Assembly: GCA_963844115.1 (NCBI GenBank)
Contig: CAWJNN010000063.1
Location: forward strand, 14,349 to 78,348
Length of the DNA: 64,000 nucleotides
Origin: CS4-C045 sp963844115
GTDB lineage: Bacteria > Planctomycetota > Planctomycetia > Pirellulales > UBA7805
Reading direction: 5' to 3'
The notes below the pieces were generated by a model. That model was not told the origin of the DNA, did not search any database, and was given only the letters and a program-made list of their open reading frames with translations. A program made the position numbers and the translations under genes. Below are positions 21,629 through 32,876 of the stretch, one piece after another. The number at the start of each line of letters is the position of its first letter. Within the stretch, counting starts at the first letter, position 1.

Positions 21629-24134
21629 ATGACCGTCCCGATCAGCGCGTCCGATCAGCCCGACTCGCCGCGCCCCGAACTTCTGTCACCCGCCGGCGAC
21701 CGCGAGTGCGTTCGTGCGGCGGTGGAAAACGGTGCTGACGCCGTCTATTTTGGCCTGGAATGCGGATTCAACGCGCGGGCCCGGGCGACCAACCTGCATG
21801 TCGACGACCTCTCCGAAGTCATGGCGTATCTGCATGGCCGCGGCGTCAAAGGCTACGCCGCGCTCAATACGCTGGTGTTTCCCGGCGAACTGGCGGCCCT
21901 GCAAGCCGCTGTCGTGCAGCTGACCGAGGCTGGGATCGACGCCGTGCTGGTGCAGGACCTGGGCATCGTGCAGCTGATCCGTGCCGTCAGCCCCGACCTT
22001 TCCATCCACGCGTCGACGCAGATGACGCTGACCAGTGCCGAGTGCATCCAGGTTGCCGCCGAACTGTGTATCGACCGTGTGGTGCTGGCCCGCGAGTTAT
22101 CGATCCGCGAAATTCGCAAGATTCACCGTCAGACCGACATCGAACTGGAAGCGTTCGTCCACGGTGCGCTGTGCGTGGCGTATTCCGGGCAATGTTTGAC
22201 GAGCGAATCGTTGGGTGGCCGGAGTGCGAATCGCGGACAGTGCGCCCAGGCGTGCCGTCTGCCGTACGATCTGATTTGCGACGGCCAGGACGTCGATCTC
22301 GATCACGTCAAGTATCTGCTCAGCCCGCAGGACCTGGCGGCCTATGCGCTCGTTCCCGACCTGATCGACGCGGGTGTTCACTGCCTGAAGATCGAAGGAC
22401 GTCTGAAGACCTCGGAGTACGTCGCCAATATCACGGGGCACTATCGCCGGGCGATCGACGCCGCCCTGGCGGGCCGCGCGGTGGAGTTCTCGCGGCGCGA
22501 CGTGACCGAAATGGAATTGTCTTTCTCGCGAGGTTTTTCGCCCGGTTGGCTCAACGGCTGCGACCACAAGATGCTGGTGCCCGGGCTTAGTTCCGCCAAA
22601 CGCGGCGTACGGCTCGGTGAAGTCATGTCGATTTGCGGCCAGCGTGTCCGCGTCAGACTTGGCGGCGAAGTCACCGCGGGGGACGGCATTGTCTTCTCCG
22701 GCGATCGCGAGCTGGGCCAGGAACAAGGGGGCCGGGTGTATGAAGTCTTTGGCCGCGGCCGAGAGGTGGAACTGACGTTCGGTCGGGACGCGATCGACTT
22801 TGCGCGGCTGTACCCTGGCCAGCAAATCTGGAAGACGGACGACCCACGGCTGACGTCTCGCTTGCGCAAAACGTTTGCCGGGTCGAAGCCGCTGCGCCGC
22901 GTGCCGCTGGACCTGGAAGTGCGGGCCGCGGTTGATCAGCCGTTGCGAATCGTGGGCCACGCGGCAAACGGCGCGACGTGCGCGGTGGAATCGCCCGCAC
23001 CGCTGGCCGCGGCAACGCGGCATCCGCTGACCGCCGACGTCCTCGAAAAGCAGCTGGGACGGTTGGGCGCGACCGTGTTCGAACTGCGGCGGCTGGCGGC
23101 GGAGATCTCGGGACAGCCGATGATCCCGCTGAGCGTTCTGGGCGGTTTGCGACACGAGCTGATCGCCCAGCTGGAAGCGTCGGCGCTGCGTCGGCCGGCG
23201 CGCCGCGTTCGACCGGACGCATTGGCGGAACTGCGGGTCGCCTCGAGCCCCCGAGGACGACCAGTCGGCAGGGGTTCCCAACTTGCGGGTTCTCTGCCGC
23301 TCGCTGGCGCAGCTCGAGACGGTGATCGCCTGCGACATCCGCAGCGTCATCGTCGATTTTCAGGACATTCGCCAGTATCGACGTGCGGTCGAACTGGCCA
23401 GACCCTCCGGCGTGGAGATCTTGCTGGCGACGCCGCGGATTCAGAAGCCGGACGAGATGGGAATTTTTCGCGCGCTGGCCAGACACGGCGCGGACGGCTT
23501 TCTCGTGCGCAACCTGGCGGGCATGGCGTTTTGCCGGGAACGGCAGATGCCGTTTGTCTGCGACTTTTCATTAAACGCGTCCAATCAACTGACGGTCGAC
23601 TATCTGCGCCAGCACGGCGCGCGGCGGGTCACGGTTTCCTACGATTTGAATCGCGAGCAACTGCTGGAGCTTGTCGAGGCGGTTCCACCACAGTGGCTTG
23701 AAGTAGTCATCCATCAGCACATGCCGATGTTTCATATGGAGCATTGCGTCTTCTGCGCGGTCCTCTCGCCCGGCACAAACAAGACAAATTGCGGTCGCCC
23801 CTGCGACATGCATCAGGTGCAGATGCGGGATCGGATCGGGATGGAGCATCCGTTGACGGCGGATGTCGGCTGCCGCAACACGTTGTTCAACGCGGTGCCG
23901 CAAAGTGCCGCGGAAGCCGTCCCCACACTGTTGGCGCGAGGCGTGCGCGACTTTCGCATCGAACTGCTGACCGTCGCGGACGAGGCCTTGCGCGGCATGA
24001 TCCAACTGTACCGCGATCTGCTGGACGGTCGCGTCAGCGGCAAATACGTCTGGCAGCAGCTCAATGCCGCCAACCGGGTCGGGGTGACCCGCGGTACCCT
24101 GGAGGAACGCCGCAACCCACTGGCGATCCTATGA
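21629..24134 (+). CDS. U32 family peptidase / RlhA-like protein with DUF3656 (frameshifted)
   Basis: I start it at ATG 21629, just before the family entry PELLSPAGDRECVRAAVENG ADAVYFG. EAFVHGALCVAYSGQCL and RSANRGQCAQACRLPYDL carry the Cys residues of the U32 signature. A second half (LVRNLAGMAFC, FHMEHCVFCAVLS, NCGRPCDMHQVQ) belongs to the long U32/DUF3656 form. The frame changes near 23240-23246; the second frame reads APEDDQSAGVPNLRVLCRSL. Members are collagenase-like proteins, and E. coli RlhA hydroxylates 23S rRNA. Its stop overlaps the start of rdgB (ATGA). Confidence 0.85.
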
Positions 24135-24764
24135 GACGGAGCGCGCTGCCGATGCCAACCATCGTGCTGGCCAGTCGCAATCGCAAGAAGGCAGGCGAAT
24201 TTGCCGAGTTGCTGCGGCCGCACGCCATCGAATTGCGAATCGCTGCCGATTTTCCGGCGGCACCGGTGGTCGAGGAGACGGGAGCGACATTTGCGGAGAA
24301 CGCCGCCCTCAAAGCCGGGAAAACCGCGCAGGGCGCTCGGCCGTTGGTGCCTGGCCGACGACAGCGGCCTGATGGTCGACGCGCTGGACGGCGCGCCGGG
24401 AGTTCATTCGGCCCGGTATGCGGGGCCGCAGGCAAGCGACGCGGAAAACAATGAAAAGCTTCTGGGGGCGTTGGCCGGCGTGCCCGCCGATCAACGGGGT
24501 GCCCGCTTCGTGTGCCATCTGGCGGTCGCCGATCCCGTCGGTGTGATCTGCCTGCGCGTGGCCGGGTATTGCCGGGGTTTGATCGTCGACGCCCAGCGCG
24601 GATCGGCGGGATTTGGCTACGATCCGTATTTCCTGGTCCCCGAGCACGGCCTGACGTTTGGCGAACTTCCGCTGGAGATCAAGAGCCGGCTGAGTCACCG
24701 GGCCGAGGCGTTTCGCGCGTTGATGCCGCAATTGGTGGTGCTGCTGCAGGCCGTCCCGCCGTGA
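24131..24764 (+). CDS. rdgB: XTP/dITP pyrophosphatase RdgB (HAM1 family), frameshifted
   Basis: The enzyme removes non-canonical purine nucleoside triphosphates. MPTIVLASRNRKKAGEF is the family start (ATG 24152, or 24131 overlapping the previous stop). ETGATFAENAALKA follows, and then in another frame ADDSGLMVDALDGAPGVHSARYAG and GSAGFGYDPYF. One extra G in the GGG run near 24331-24333 explains the shift. With it removed the protein has about 200 residues, the normal length. Confidence 0.88.
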
Positions 24765-24895
24765 CGCGGCGGTTCGCCGTGGTCGTTGACTGGATTTCTC
24801 TGTTTCTGCCGAGTGGGCAGCGTCGCACTAGTTTGCTATTCGTGATCGCGGCAAGGTACCAGATCGTCTTGGAATCCCTGACAAAGTGCACTGGA

Positions 24896-26023
24896 ATGAA
24901 TACAATCGAATACGCCAAGCGGCTCGTCGCGTTTGAGTCGCCCAGCTTTCTATCCAACGTCGCTGTCATCGACTTCGTGGAAGAGACTCTGAAGTCGCAA
25001 GGCTTCCTCATCGAGCGGCTCGAATACGACGACGCGGCGGGCGTCCGCAAGGCCACCGTGGTGGGCAAGAAAGGCGAAGGCCGCGGCGGCGTGGCATATT
25101 TCGGTCACACCGACGTCGTCCCGGCCGACGATTGGTTGAGCCGCGAGCACGGGCCGTTCGAGCCGACCGTGATCGGCGAGCGGCTGTATGGCCGCGGCAG
25201 TTGCGACATGAAAGGTTCGGTGGCCTGCATGCTGGCCGCGGCCGAACAGTTTTCCGCGGCGGATCTGAGGCAGCCGGTTTACATTACCTGTACGGCCGAC
25301 GAAGAAGTGGGCTACGGCGGCGCGGTGCAGGTCGCCGAGCGGTCGGAGATGTTTCGCGAAATGGTCGAAGGCGACAGCCGCGGGATCGTGGGCGAACCGA
25401 CGATGCTGGACGTCGTTTACGCGCACAAGGGTTCGTACGGCATCCGTGCCACGTCGCGCGGCCGGGCGGCCCATTCGAGCACCCGCGAAGGGTTGAACGC
25501 CAACCTGGCGATGATCCCGTTCCTGGCTGAAATGAAAAGGATCTACGAAGAAACGGAATCTGACCCGGCTTGGCGAAACGACGAATTCGATCCGCCGACG
25601 GTCAGTTGGAACATCGGCATCAACGATCACACTCGGGCCTACAACATCACGCCGCCGCAAAGCGTTTGCACGGTGTATTTCCGGCCGATGCCGGGGACGG
25701 ACGCCGAAGTGCTGCTGCGTCGCGTCGAACGGGCTGCGGCGGATTTCGGTCTGGAACTCGTGTTTCCATTAAAAGCCAACCCGCTGTACATCGAACCCAA
25801 TTCGCCATACGTCCAAGAGATGTTGAATCTGGCCGGTAAGCCCGTGCCCCACACCGTAGCGTACGGTACCGACGGGGCGGCGCTGACGGCGTTGAAAAAA
25901 CTGGTCGTGTTCGGTCCCGGCAACATCGAGCAGGCGCACACGCACGACGAGTGGATCGCGCTGGGGCAGCTTCGCCTCGGCACGCAGATGTACGCCAAGG
26001 CCATTCAACAGTGGTGTTGCTAA
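24896..26023 (+). CDS. M20 family metallopeptidase (ArgE/DapE-like)
   Basis: The protein has 375 residues from ATG 24896 (MNTIEYAKRLVAFES). Zinc ligands are seen in FGHTDVVPA and GRGSCDMKGSVACM, the catalytic/metal Glu pair in TADEEVGYGG, and a late His region in VFGPGNIEQAHTHDEW. The family removes N-acetyl or N-succinyl groups (acetylornithine or succinyl-diaminopimelate deacylases). The next gene is an ArgA-like acetyltransferase, which favours a role in arginine synthesis, though DapE activity is not excluded. Confidence 0.87.
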   Translation: MNTIEYAKRLVAFESPSFLSNVAVIDFVEETLKSQGFLIERLEYDDAAGVRKATVVGKKGEGRGGVAYFGHTDVVPADDWLSREHGPFEPTVIGERLYGRGSCDMKGSVACMLAAAEQFSAADLRQPVYITCTADEEVGYGGAVQVAERSEMFREMVEGDSRGIVGEPTMLDVVYAHKGSYGIRATSRGRAAHSSTREGLNANLAMIPFLAEMKRIYEETESDPAWRNDEFDPPTVSWNIGINDHTRAYNITPPQSVCTVYFRPMPGTDAEVLLRRVERAAADFGLELVFPLKANPLYIEPNSPYVQEMLNLAGKPVPHTVAYGTDGAALTALKKLVVFGPGNIEQAHTHDEWIALGQLRLGTQMYAKAIQQWCC

Positions 26024-26034
26024 AGCGCAAAGAT

Positions 26035-26463
26035 ATGGATGCAGATCATCAGTCCGCCGCGGCCTTCATTCGCGACGCCACGCCAAACGACGTGCCGCAG
26101 ATCGCGGAATTGATCGAGCCGTTTGTGGCCCGCAAACAAATATTGCCGCGTTCGATCGACGAAATTGGCGAACTAGTCAAGAACGGTTTTGTCGCGGAAT
26201 CGGGCGGGAACATTGTCGGGTTCGCCGCGGTCGAGATTTACTCCAAGAAGCTCGCCGAACTGCTCTGCCTGGCCGTCTCCGGGCCGTTTCAAGGCCGAGG
26301 GGTCGGCCGCAAACTAGTTGACTGCTGCGTCGAGCGCGCCCGCAGCAAAGACGTTTACGAAGTGATGGCAATCACGGCCGATGAGCAGTTCTTCGGCAGT
26401 TGCGGATTCCACTACATTCTGCCGGAACAAAAACGAGCGCTGTTTATCCGGACGCGCGACTGA
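26035..26463 (+). CDS. GNAT N-acetyltransferase, ArgA-like
   Basis: The protein has 142 residues from ATG 26035. DVPQIAELIEPFVARKQILPR and ELVKNGFVAESGGNIVGFAA, followed by the acetyl-CoA loop GRGVGRKLVD and EQFFGSCGFHYI, match short N-acetylglutamate synthases. It lies 11 bases after the M20 deacetylase gene, so the pair plausibly handles the first and the deacetylation steps of the acetylated arginine route. Confidence 0.82.
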   Translation: MDADHQSAAAFIRDATPNDVPQIAELIEPFVARKQILPRSIDEIGELVKNGFVAESGGNIVGFAAVEIYSKKLAELLCLAVSGPFQGRGVGRKLVDCCVERARSKDVYEVMAITADEQFFGSCGFHYILPEQKRALFIRTRD

Positions 26464-26521
26464 GGCTTTGATTGGCCTTAGTCATTCTGAATTGTTGCCA
26501 TCCACAAACTCATTACCGCGC

Positions 26522-26580
26522 CAACCGAAAAGACGACAGTCCCGATCTGGCCTTGCGCGGAGGTGATCGCGACCTGTGCG
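26522..26580. repeat. interspersed repeat copy (GATCTGGCC...GGTGATCGCGACCTGTGC)
   Basis: It shares blocks with 18903-18963. Translated remnants of this repeat (LSSFRL) appear in short spurious frames at both places. It lies in a 617-base gap without genes. Confidence 0.5.
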
Positions 26581-26688
26581 CAAGCGTCACCTGACAACCT
26601 GCACCGGTCACATTGCTCGACGCTATCAAGCGTCCGCGAGGCGCCTCGAACGGCACGGATAAAGGCTGGATGCATGTCGCCGCCAGTC

Positions 26689-26750
26689 GCAGATCGGCCG
26701 TGGCGGACCGCAGATCGGCCGTGGCGGACCGCAGATCCGCCGGGTTGGAC
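26689..26750. repeat. 21-bp tandem repeat, about 2.9 units
   Basis: The unit GCAGATCGGCCGTGGCGGACC at 26689-26709 is repeated exactly at 26710-26730 and degenerately from 26731. No gene is evident in 26464-27080. Confidence 0.7.
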
Positions 26751-27080
26751 GCGAGAGCATCCTGGCTGCTCTGAAACGAACCAAGAGGAATATCTCCGGC
26801 GGCGCCGTTCACCACTTGATGGGTTCCTGTGACCACGGGGCGAAGATAAATCGCAATTTCACCGGGCAACTTCGGCGGCACGTCGGCCCATCCTTTTTAA
26901 ATAGGACAGCCGAGTAGCAAGGAAGCTGCCGATCGTGGGACGCCCCACGTTCTACAAACGTGCGATTGTGGCTGGCGTAGGATGGGACAACTTCGGTTTC
27001 GTTTGCGCCCGGTGATCACATCGCACGCGTCATCGAAACACATGTCCCGAACGCGCGCCGGTCGCCCCCGCCTACTTCTC

Positions 27081-27611
27081 TTAACGCCGCGGTCCGTCAA
27101 AAGAGTCTCGGACCCAACCGACCATGTCCGATACCAGCGCAGCGCGGTCTTCGCACAAGAAGGCGACATGGTCCATCTGGGAATAGAGCTGCCAGGACAC
27201 GCGGTCTCGAAACTGGACGTCGAAGAACATGTCTTCGAACTGCGAGGCGTAATTGTAGTATCCCTCAGCGCCACCCGTGTAAAGGAATCGCAGTAAGACA
27301 CCTCGATCGATCAGCCGTTGAAGGTCGACGGCGGCCTGGTCGCGACCAGGGAACTCGCGAATGTCGTTGCCTGAGCGAAGCGTTGACGAACCGTCCGAGG
27401 CGGCTTTCTGTTTTGAAAGGAAGGCCCGCCACTTGCCGGCACTTGCTAGTCTTCTCGGATAGTAACCGGCGAACCGGTGAATGTAGTACCGATTGGTCCG
27501 ATACCCACAGCCGTCCATCAACAGCGCCCCACACACGCGGCTGTCGGTCAGCGCCGTGTGGAAGCTGTCGTCGGCGCCGGAACAGAGCCCGAACAGAACG
27601 AACCGCTTGAT
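27081..27611 (-). pseudogene. alpha/beta-hydrolase fragment (exosortase-associated hydrolase type), N-terminus lost
   Basis: The C-terminal two thirds of a hydrolase: the nucleophile elbow RFVLFGLCSGADDSFHTAL (G-L-C-S-G), then ALLMDGCGYRTNRYYIHRF, DRGVLLRFLYTGGAEGYYNY and a late MDHVAFLCEDRAA with the catalytic His. The first hundred residues are missing. The sequence joins the end of the upstream hydrolase domain in another frame at about 27601-27615. Confidence 0.65.
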
Positions 27612-30051
27612 ATGTCTCGGGCGACGAAAAGGCACTCTCAGCGTATTGATTGTGATGCCAGTCGATCTGGTCGGCCGTCTTATGAACCTGGCAACCGTGA
27701 GCCTGGAAACCGTGAGTCTGGAAACCCTCAACGATCGGCTGCAAGCCAGCTTCTGCCTCCACGTAACCCTGGCTCGTCACGACCAACCGATTGTCACTGT
27801 CCAACAATGTCTTGGAATCCAATACTACCTCGGCGAAACTGGCGCGCATCGCGTCCGACATTGCGAAGCCATACAGCTGCTGAATGTTAGACCGCTGTCG
27901 TTTGATGGCGAAGCGCGAGTAGCTGGTCAACGCGCGATCGTGGAAGTCCGATAACAGTTGGCAGAATTGCTCGCCATCCGCCACGGGGTCCCACAGGATC
28001 ATCTGATACTCGTGACCGTACGGCGGGCAGATCAACACGGCCGGTGGCAACTTCGACTCCGGCGGCCCCGCGTCGCCAGAGAATTTTGGGAGGGGCCGAT
28101 AGTGGACTGCAAACAACTGTTCGCCATCGTTTTCGAAAAAGAACGGGTCGACATCGGGCAGATTGGATCGCAACAGCCGGCACGGCACAGAAGCGTCTTT
28201 CAATGTGCTTCCCGGTGCCGTGATTTCCTGAATCTGCCGAGCCGCACTGGCGATGGTCGGATTGGCAAAGAAATCACGCACGGGAATTTCAATGCCCATC
28301 TGCGATTGGATTTGCGTGATGACGCGGGTGACCAGCAGAGAACTTCCACCGAGCGCGAAAAAGTCGTCGTGTCGGCCGATTTTGGCCACGTTCAACACGT
28401 CGGACCAGATCCTGGCGAGTCTTTGTTCCAATTTCGTTTCGGCGGCCTGATATTCACCGTCGCGAGCGATCTGGGCTGTGTCGGGCGATGGCAATGCCTT
28501 ACGGTCGATCTTGCCGTTTAACGTTTTGGGAAACGAATGACAAAAGACAAATCGAGTGGGCACCATGTAGGTTGGCAGGCACGCACGGAGGTGGCTGGCA
28601 ACCTCGTTTGCCGTCAGTTTGTGATCGCCACGAGCAACATAGGCGACCAGGTACTTTTTGTCTTGGATCTGATCGTAGCTGACCAGCGACTCAAGCACCT
28701 GGGGATGTCGATGGCTGGCCGCCTCGATTTCCCCAGGTTCAATTCGATACGAGCCGAGCTTGATTTGATGATCGCTTCTACCGCCGAATTCGATTTCGCC
28801 GTCCGGTAACCACCGAGCAAGATCACCCGATCGGTAATACCGCTTCGGCGCCGCGCCATCGATCGACAGCGTGACAAAGCTGTGCGCGGTGAATTCAGGG
28901 CGATTCAAATAGCCGCGCGCCACCGCCGGTCCGCCGATTAGCAGCTCGCCTGTCTCGCCTGCCGAGACCGGATGGCCTTCTGCATCGACGATGAGCGCTT
29001 CGTATCGCTGCAACGGTTTGCCGATCGGCATGTTGTCCCCATCCCAATCGTCCGCTGGAACAAAGACCGTGGCACTGACCGTCGCTTCGGTGGGGCCGTA
29101 GGCGTTGCACCACAAAACCGTGTGGTCGCACAACGATCTCCAGCGTCGAAAGTGTTGCGCTGAGACCTTTTCGCCAGTGACGACCATCAGTCGAATGCCG
29201 TGGGGAACACGATCGCCAGCGGCCCGCATCAGATCGACCCACTCGTGCCAGTACGCCGTCGCCAGATGAATGGCCGTCACATCGTATTGTTCCACAATTG
29301 CAGAAAGTTCGTTTTGCTTCGCAGCGCGTTGTCGGGGCCGAATGACAACACAGCCTCCGGTTAGCAGCGGTGGAAAGATCTCTTCGATTGCGATATCAAA
29401 GTTCAGTGTCGAAAACTGAAGCGTGCGATCGGTCGGCTGGAGCTGATAGATAGCGATGTCTGCGAAACAGTAGGCAGCCAGGGCCTCATGTTCGATCTGG
29501 ACCCCCTTGGGCCGGCCCGTCGAGCCCGATGTGTACATGATGTAGGCCAGTTGATCCGTCGAGATCGAGTGGCAAGGGTTGGCCGCCGCGAATTGCGCAT
29601 CAAAGACGTCGTCGTGCAAGTCGATCAGCATCAAGGAATCACGATCGTGATTGTCCAGCAACTGGCGATAGCGGGCATCACAGAATAGGTGATCGATCGC
29701 GGCGTCATCGACCATGTAAGCTAACCGTTCGGGAGGCGACTCCGGGTCCAGAGGAACAAACGCGCAACCCGCTTTGAAGATCCCCAGCATCGCCGCGATG
29801 GCATCCGGCGAACGGTCCAGGCATAGTCCGACGCACCGTTCGGCGTTGACCCCTTGGTCCAGCAGATAATGTGCGATACGGTTTGCTTGCCCGTTCAATT
29901 CCGCGTACGTCAGCGACTGGTCCTCTAATTGAACCGCCATTGCCGAGGGTGTTTCGTCCACCTGACGTTGGAACAGCCGTGGGAAGTCGACCAGGTCTTC
30001 GCGAGCAGGGTCTTTGCCGACGGTGGATTGCGTTTCGGTTTGCGAAGGCAT
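27612..30051 (-). CDS. adenylation-carrier (NRPS-like) protein with a fused, internally deleted hydrolase
   Basis: It starts at ATG 30051 (MPSQTETQ). Adenylation-domain core motifs in order: LTYAELN, LAYIMYTSGSTGRPKGVQIE, NAYGPTEATVSAT, YRSGDLARWLPDGEIEF, KLGSYRIEPGEIE and NGKIDRKALP. A carrier domain follows with the phosphopantetheine Ser in DDFFALGGSSLLVTR. Then comes a hydrolase-like part (PFFFENDGEQLFAVHY, VLICPPYGHEYQ). It jumps straight to LWDPVADGEQFC, so about 100 residues with the catalytic Ser are gone. It should activate and tether an amino acid. With the upstream aminotransferase and exporter it suggests a small peptide or siderophore-like product (inference). The open frame continues from the aminotransferase without a stop. 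Confidence 0.78.
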
Positions 30052-30179
30052 GACGGTCAGAAAGGGCGAGAGTGACGAAGACAGTTTGAGAGAACGAGTG
30101 TAGTGGATTCGCTTCCGGGGCCACGTCGTTCGTTGCGTCGAGTGCACCAGGCACGGGGGCTGCTGCTGATCCGGCACCA

Positions 30180-31093
30180 GTACGGCCGCGAACGATGCTC
30201 CCAACAGCTGCAGCCCTTCTCGCAATACTTCCGGTTCGATGGTCAGTGGCGGCAGCAGTTTAACAACGTTGCCTTCGGCGCCTGCAGTTTCCACAATCAG
30301 CCCTCGATGAAACAAATCCTGGACGATCCGGTTCGCCACTGCCCCGTCGTCCAGGTCGATTCCCCAGACCATGCCGCGGCCTCGTACGTCGACCACCTGA
30401 TCGGGATAGCTGCCGGCAATCGCCTCCAAAGCATGTCGGATGGTGCGACCATGTTCGAAGATCTGTTGTTCCAGTTCGTCGTCGCGCCGAATAGTTCAGT
30501 AATACCTCTGCGGCGACAAATGCCAGGTTATTACCGCGAAAGGTACCGGTGTGTTCGCCCGGCTTCCACACGTCGCAACTACGCTCGATCAGGACCAGCG
30601 ACATCGGCAGACCGCCACCGATCGACTTTGACAGACATACCAAATCGGGCTCGATCACGGCTTCTTCAAAGCTGAAGAATTTACCGGTTCGCCCGTTTCC
30701 CACTTGGATATCGTCAACGATCAACAGGATATCGCGCTGGTGACAGATATCGCGAATCTTCTGTATCCACTCGGTACTGGCGATTCGAACACCGCCTTCG
30801 CATTGAACTGTCTCGACGATCACCGCCGCCGGCGTCGGCAGACCGCTGCTGGGATCGTCCAGCATGCGCCGCAGTAGCGTGGAACTATCGAGCCCCTGCA
30901 GATAGCCATCATAAGGAAGGTGTGTGACGTTGTTGTGCGAACCGTAATGTTCGTCGTGGTAGTATCGGTTTCCCGTCAGGGCCAGCGATCCTAAGGTGTG
31001 ACCGTGATACGCGTTTGTGAAGGCGACGATATGCGAACGTTGCTTCGCTCTAGGAAAGGATAAGTTGACCGATAAACCAGTCAAACGAATCAC
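30180..31093 (-). pseudogene. class III aminotransferase (diaminobutyrate/EctB-like), N-terminus lost and frameshifted
   Basis: A PLP enzyme: HIVAFTNAYHGHTLGSLALT, VETVQCEGGVRIAS, DILLIVDDIQVGNGRTG (PLP-binding Asp), CLSKSIGGGLPMSLVL (PLP Lys) and GEHTGTFRGNNLAFVAA. The last part, VVDVRGRGMVWGIDLDD and VVKLLPPLTIE, is in another frame (shift near 30480-30500). About 140 residues before HIVAFTN are absent, and the sequence there runs into the MFS gene, so a deletion joins the two. Diaminobutyrate aminotransferases feed siderophore and ectoine routes. Confidence 0.72.
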
Positions 31094-31150
31094 GCGTGGT
31101 GAACGAATCTATCGCCCGCGTCACGCCGATCACGCCGATTGCCACGCTGA

Positions 31151-31847
31151 TCAGGCACCAATGTTGCGTTTTGTCAACAAGCGGCGACGGCTGTCGAGCG
31201 TCAGAAACTCGGCGCGGGAAACCAGGAACGCGGATCTGGCCAAGTGATCAATATGGTCGTAGTGCAGCAGGAAAAGTGCCGTCAGAAACACCAACGTGCT
31301 GGCCGCCGCGATCAGGTACGCGGCGGGGACATACCAGGCCACAACAAATCCGCCGATGGCCGGCCCGAGCACGACGGAGATTTGCCAGATACTGGTCCGC
31401 CACATGACGGCATTGGGAAACACCTCGTTCGGCACCAACTGCGGCAAGATCGAGATTCTCGCAGGCCGTCCCATAACCAGCGCGATCGCATCCAACAACA
31501 GCAGCCCGTACATTACCACGATCGGCCCCTGCACGTACGAAAACCAGGCGAGCGCCAGCGAAGTGAACGTCGCGCACCAACACACTGATCGCCGCGATAG
31601 TCCGTCGGTTGAAACGATCCGCGAGCAATCCGGCCGGTAGAGCCAGCGCGAACATCGGCACCGCCTGGACGAGCCCGACCAGCCCTAGTGCCAGCGCATC
31701 GCCAGTGCGCTGATACATTTCCCACGCGATGGCCACACTTTGAATTTGCGTGCCGACCAGCGTGATCAGAGACCCGAACGCGAAGAGCCGGTAGTTGCGA
31801 AACCGAAATGCCGCATAAGGATCGTGCTGGTCGGCTTCTCCACCCAT
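31151..31847 (-). pseudogene. MFS exporter (EntS-like), C-terminal half lost, frameshifted
   Basis: It starts at 31847 with YAAFRFRNYRLFAFGSLI, LVGTQIQSVAIAWEMYQRTG and the MFS loop GLLADRFNRRTIAAISV. It then continues in another frame (ALAWFSYVQGPIVVMYGLLL, LVPNEVFPNAVMWRTSIWQI). About seven transmembrane segments are present instead of twelve. The similarity ends near 31150, where the aminotransferase remnant follows. EntS-type carriers export siderophores. Confidence 0.72.
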
Positions 31848-31982
31848 CGAACCAGCTTACCAGATGGCCAGTCGCCACGAACGCACGATCCGCCGATGTT
31901 TTTCGCGCTGAACGCCTGCCTTTAGCACTTAAACTCCGGCGTTACTCAGCCAGCTCCCGTTCCGAGTTTCCAGCGCTCGTTG

Positions 31983-32669
31983 CTACGATTCCCTCTCCAA
32001 CCACTCAAAAGTCCAAATCGGATTCCCACACTCGTCGCAACTTTCACCGGCGTCTAAAACCGCGCCGTGACATTTCTCGCACGACATGATCGCGGGCAGC
32101 AGATCAAGTTGCAAGTTCCGCAGCTGATTCGCCCGCAGCGGATCATTGAACGCCAGGGCCGTAGCGATCTGCACGGCGAGGGGAAACAGCCGGAACAACA
32201 CCACCGGCGTCTTCCTGGATTCGGGCATGCTACGTCCCAGCACATCGGTGAACCCCAACCAGCGATCCTCCGCATCCGTCAGTAGATATTCGTCAAGACG
32301 AGCTTGTACGTTTGGCTCAGCATGACGAAACCCAAGTCGTAGACGAGAGATCCACGGCAGGTACCATTCCAGAACCAAGGGGCAATCACCGTCGTTCGCA
32401 ACCTCGTCAGCGGAGACGGCAATCTGAAAGATGTCAATTTCCCATTGCGTTTGGAGGGCACTTTTGACCTCGGATGCCGGAATCAGCATGGAATCCAGAC
32501 CGATCCTTACCTGTACGTCGGCATGCACGCGGTGGTAGAGCGTATCGCGCAGCAAATTCAGGCCACGATCCAGTCGACGGACTACCAAGTCGCTTCCTTC
32601 GCATTGCCGTTGACGATCCAGTTCGGCGATCGCATCTGCCTGCCATTTGCTCTTCTGTGTGATTTGCAT
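31983..32669 (-). CDS. hypothetical protein with a C-terminal zinc ribbon
   Basis: The protein has 228 residues from the ATG at 32669 (MQITQKSKW). No family is recognised for the body, which contains many charged residues and a DVQVRIGLDSMLIPASEV segment. The C-terminus carries CEKCHG ... CDECGNPIW, two CxxC pairs likely binding zinc. It is intact and stands alone between the MFS remnant and a divergent aldo/keto reductase. Confidence 0.65.
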   Translation of the reverse strand: MQITQKSKWQADAIAELDRQRQCEGSDLVVRRLDRGLNLLRDTLYHRVHADVQVRIGLDSMLIPASEVKSALQTQWEIDIFQIAVSADEVANDGDCPLVLEWYLPWISRLRLGFRHAEPNVQARLDEYLLTDAEDRWLGFTDVLGRSMPESRKTPVVLFRLFPLAVQIATALAFNDPLRANQLRNLQLDLLPAIMSCEKCHGAVLDAGESCDECGNPIWTFEWLERES

Positions 32670-32876
32670 GGTGCGACCTTGGTTGAAGCGTAACGGGTGC
32701 ACTCGAATACCAATCATACCGGAACCGTCCGCGATGTACTCCCCCGATAGATCGCCGAGCAGTAGGTTGGCGTCCTCGCCGCGGCGAGCTTGCCTTCTGA
32801 GCGGGAATAAGGCAGGCTAAAGCCTGGATTCCAACAATTCGAATTACAACAGATCTTTCGGAAAGTCGATTTGTTC

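Noticed and set aside
24512..24895. Upstream extension of the M20 peptidase frame
   Set aside because: It overlaps rdgB in another frame and the family starts at MNTIEYAKRL (24896).
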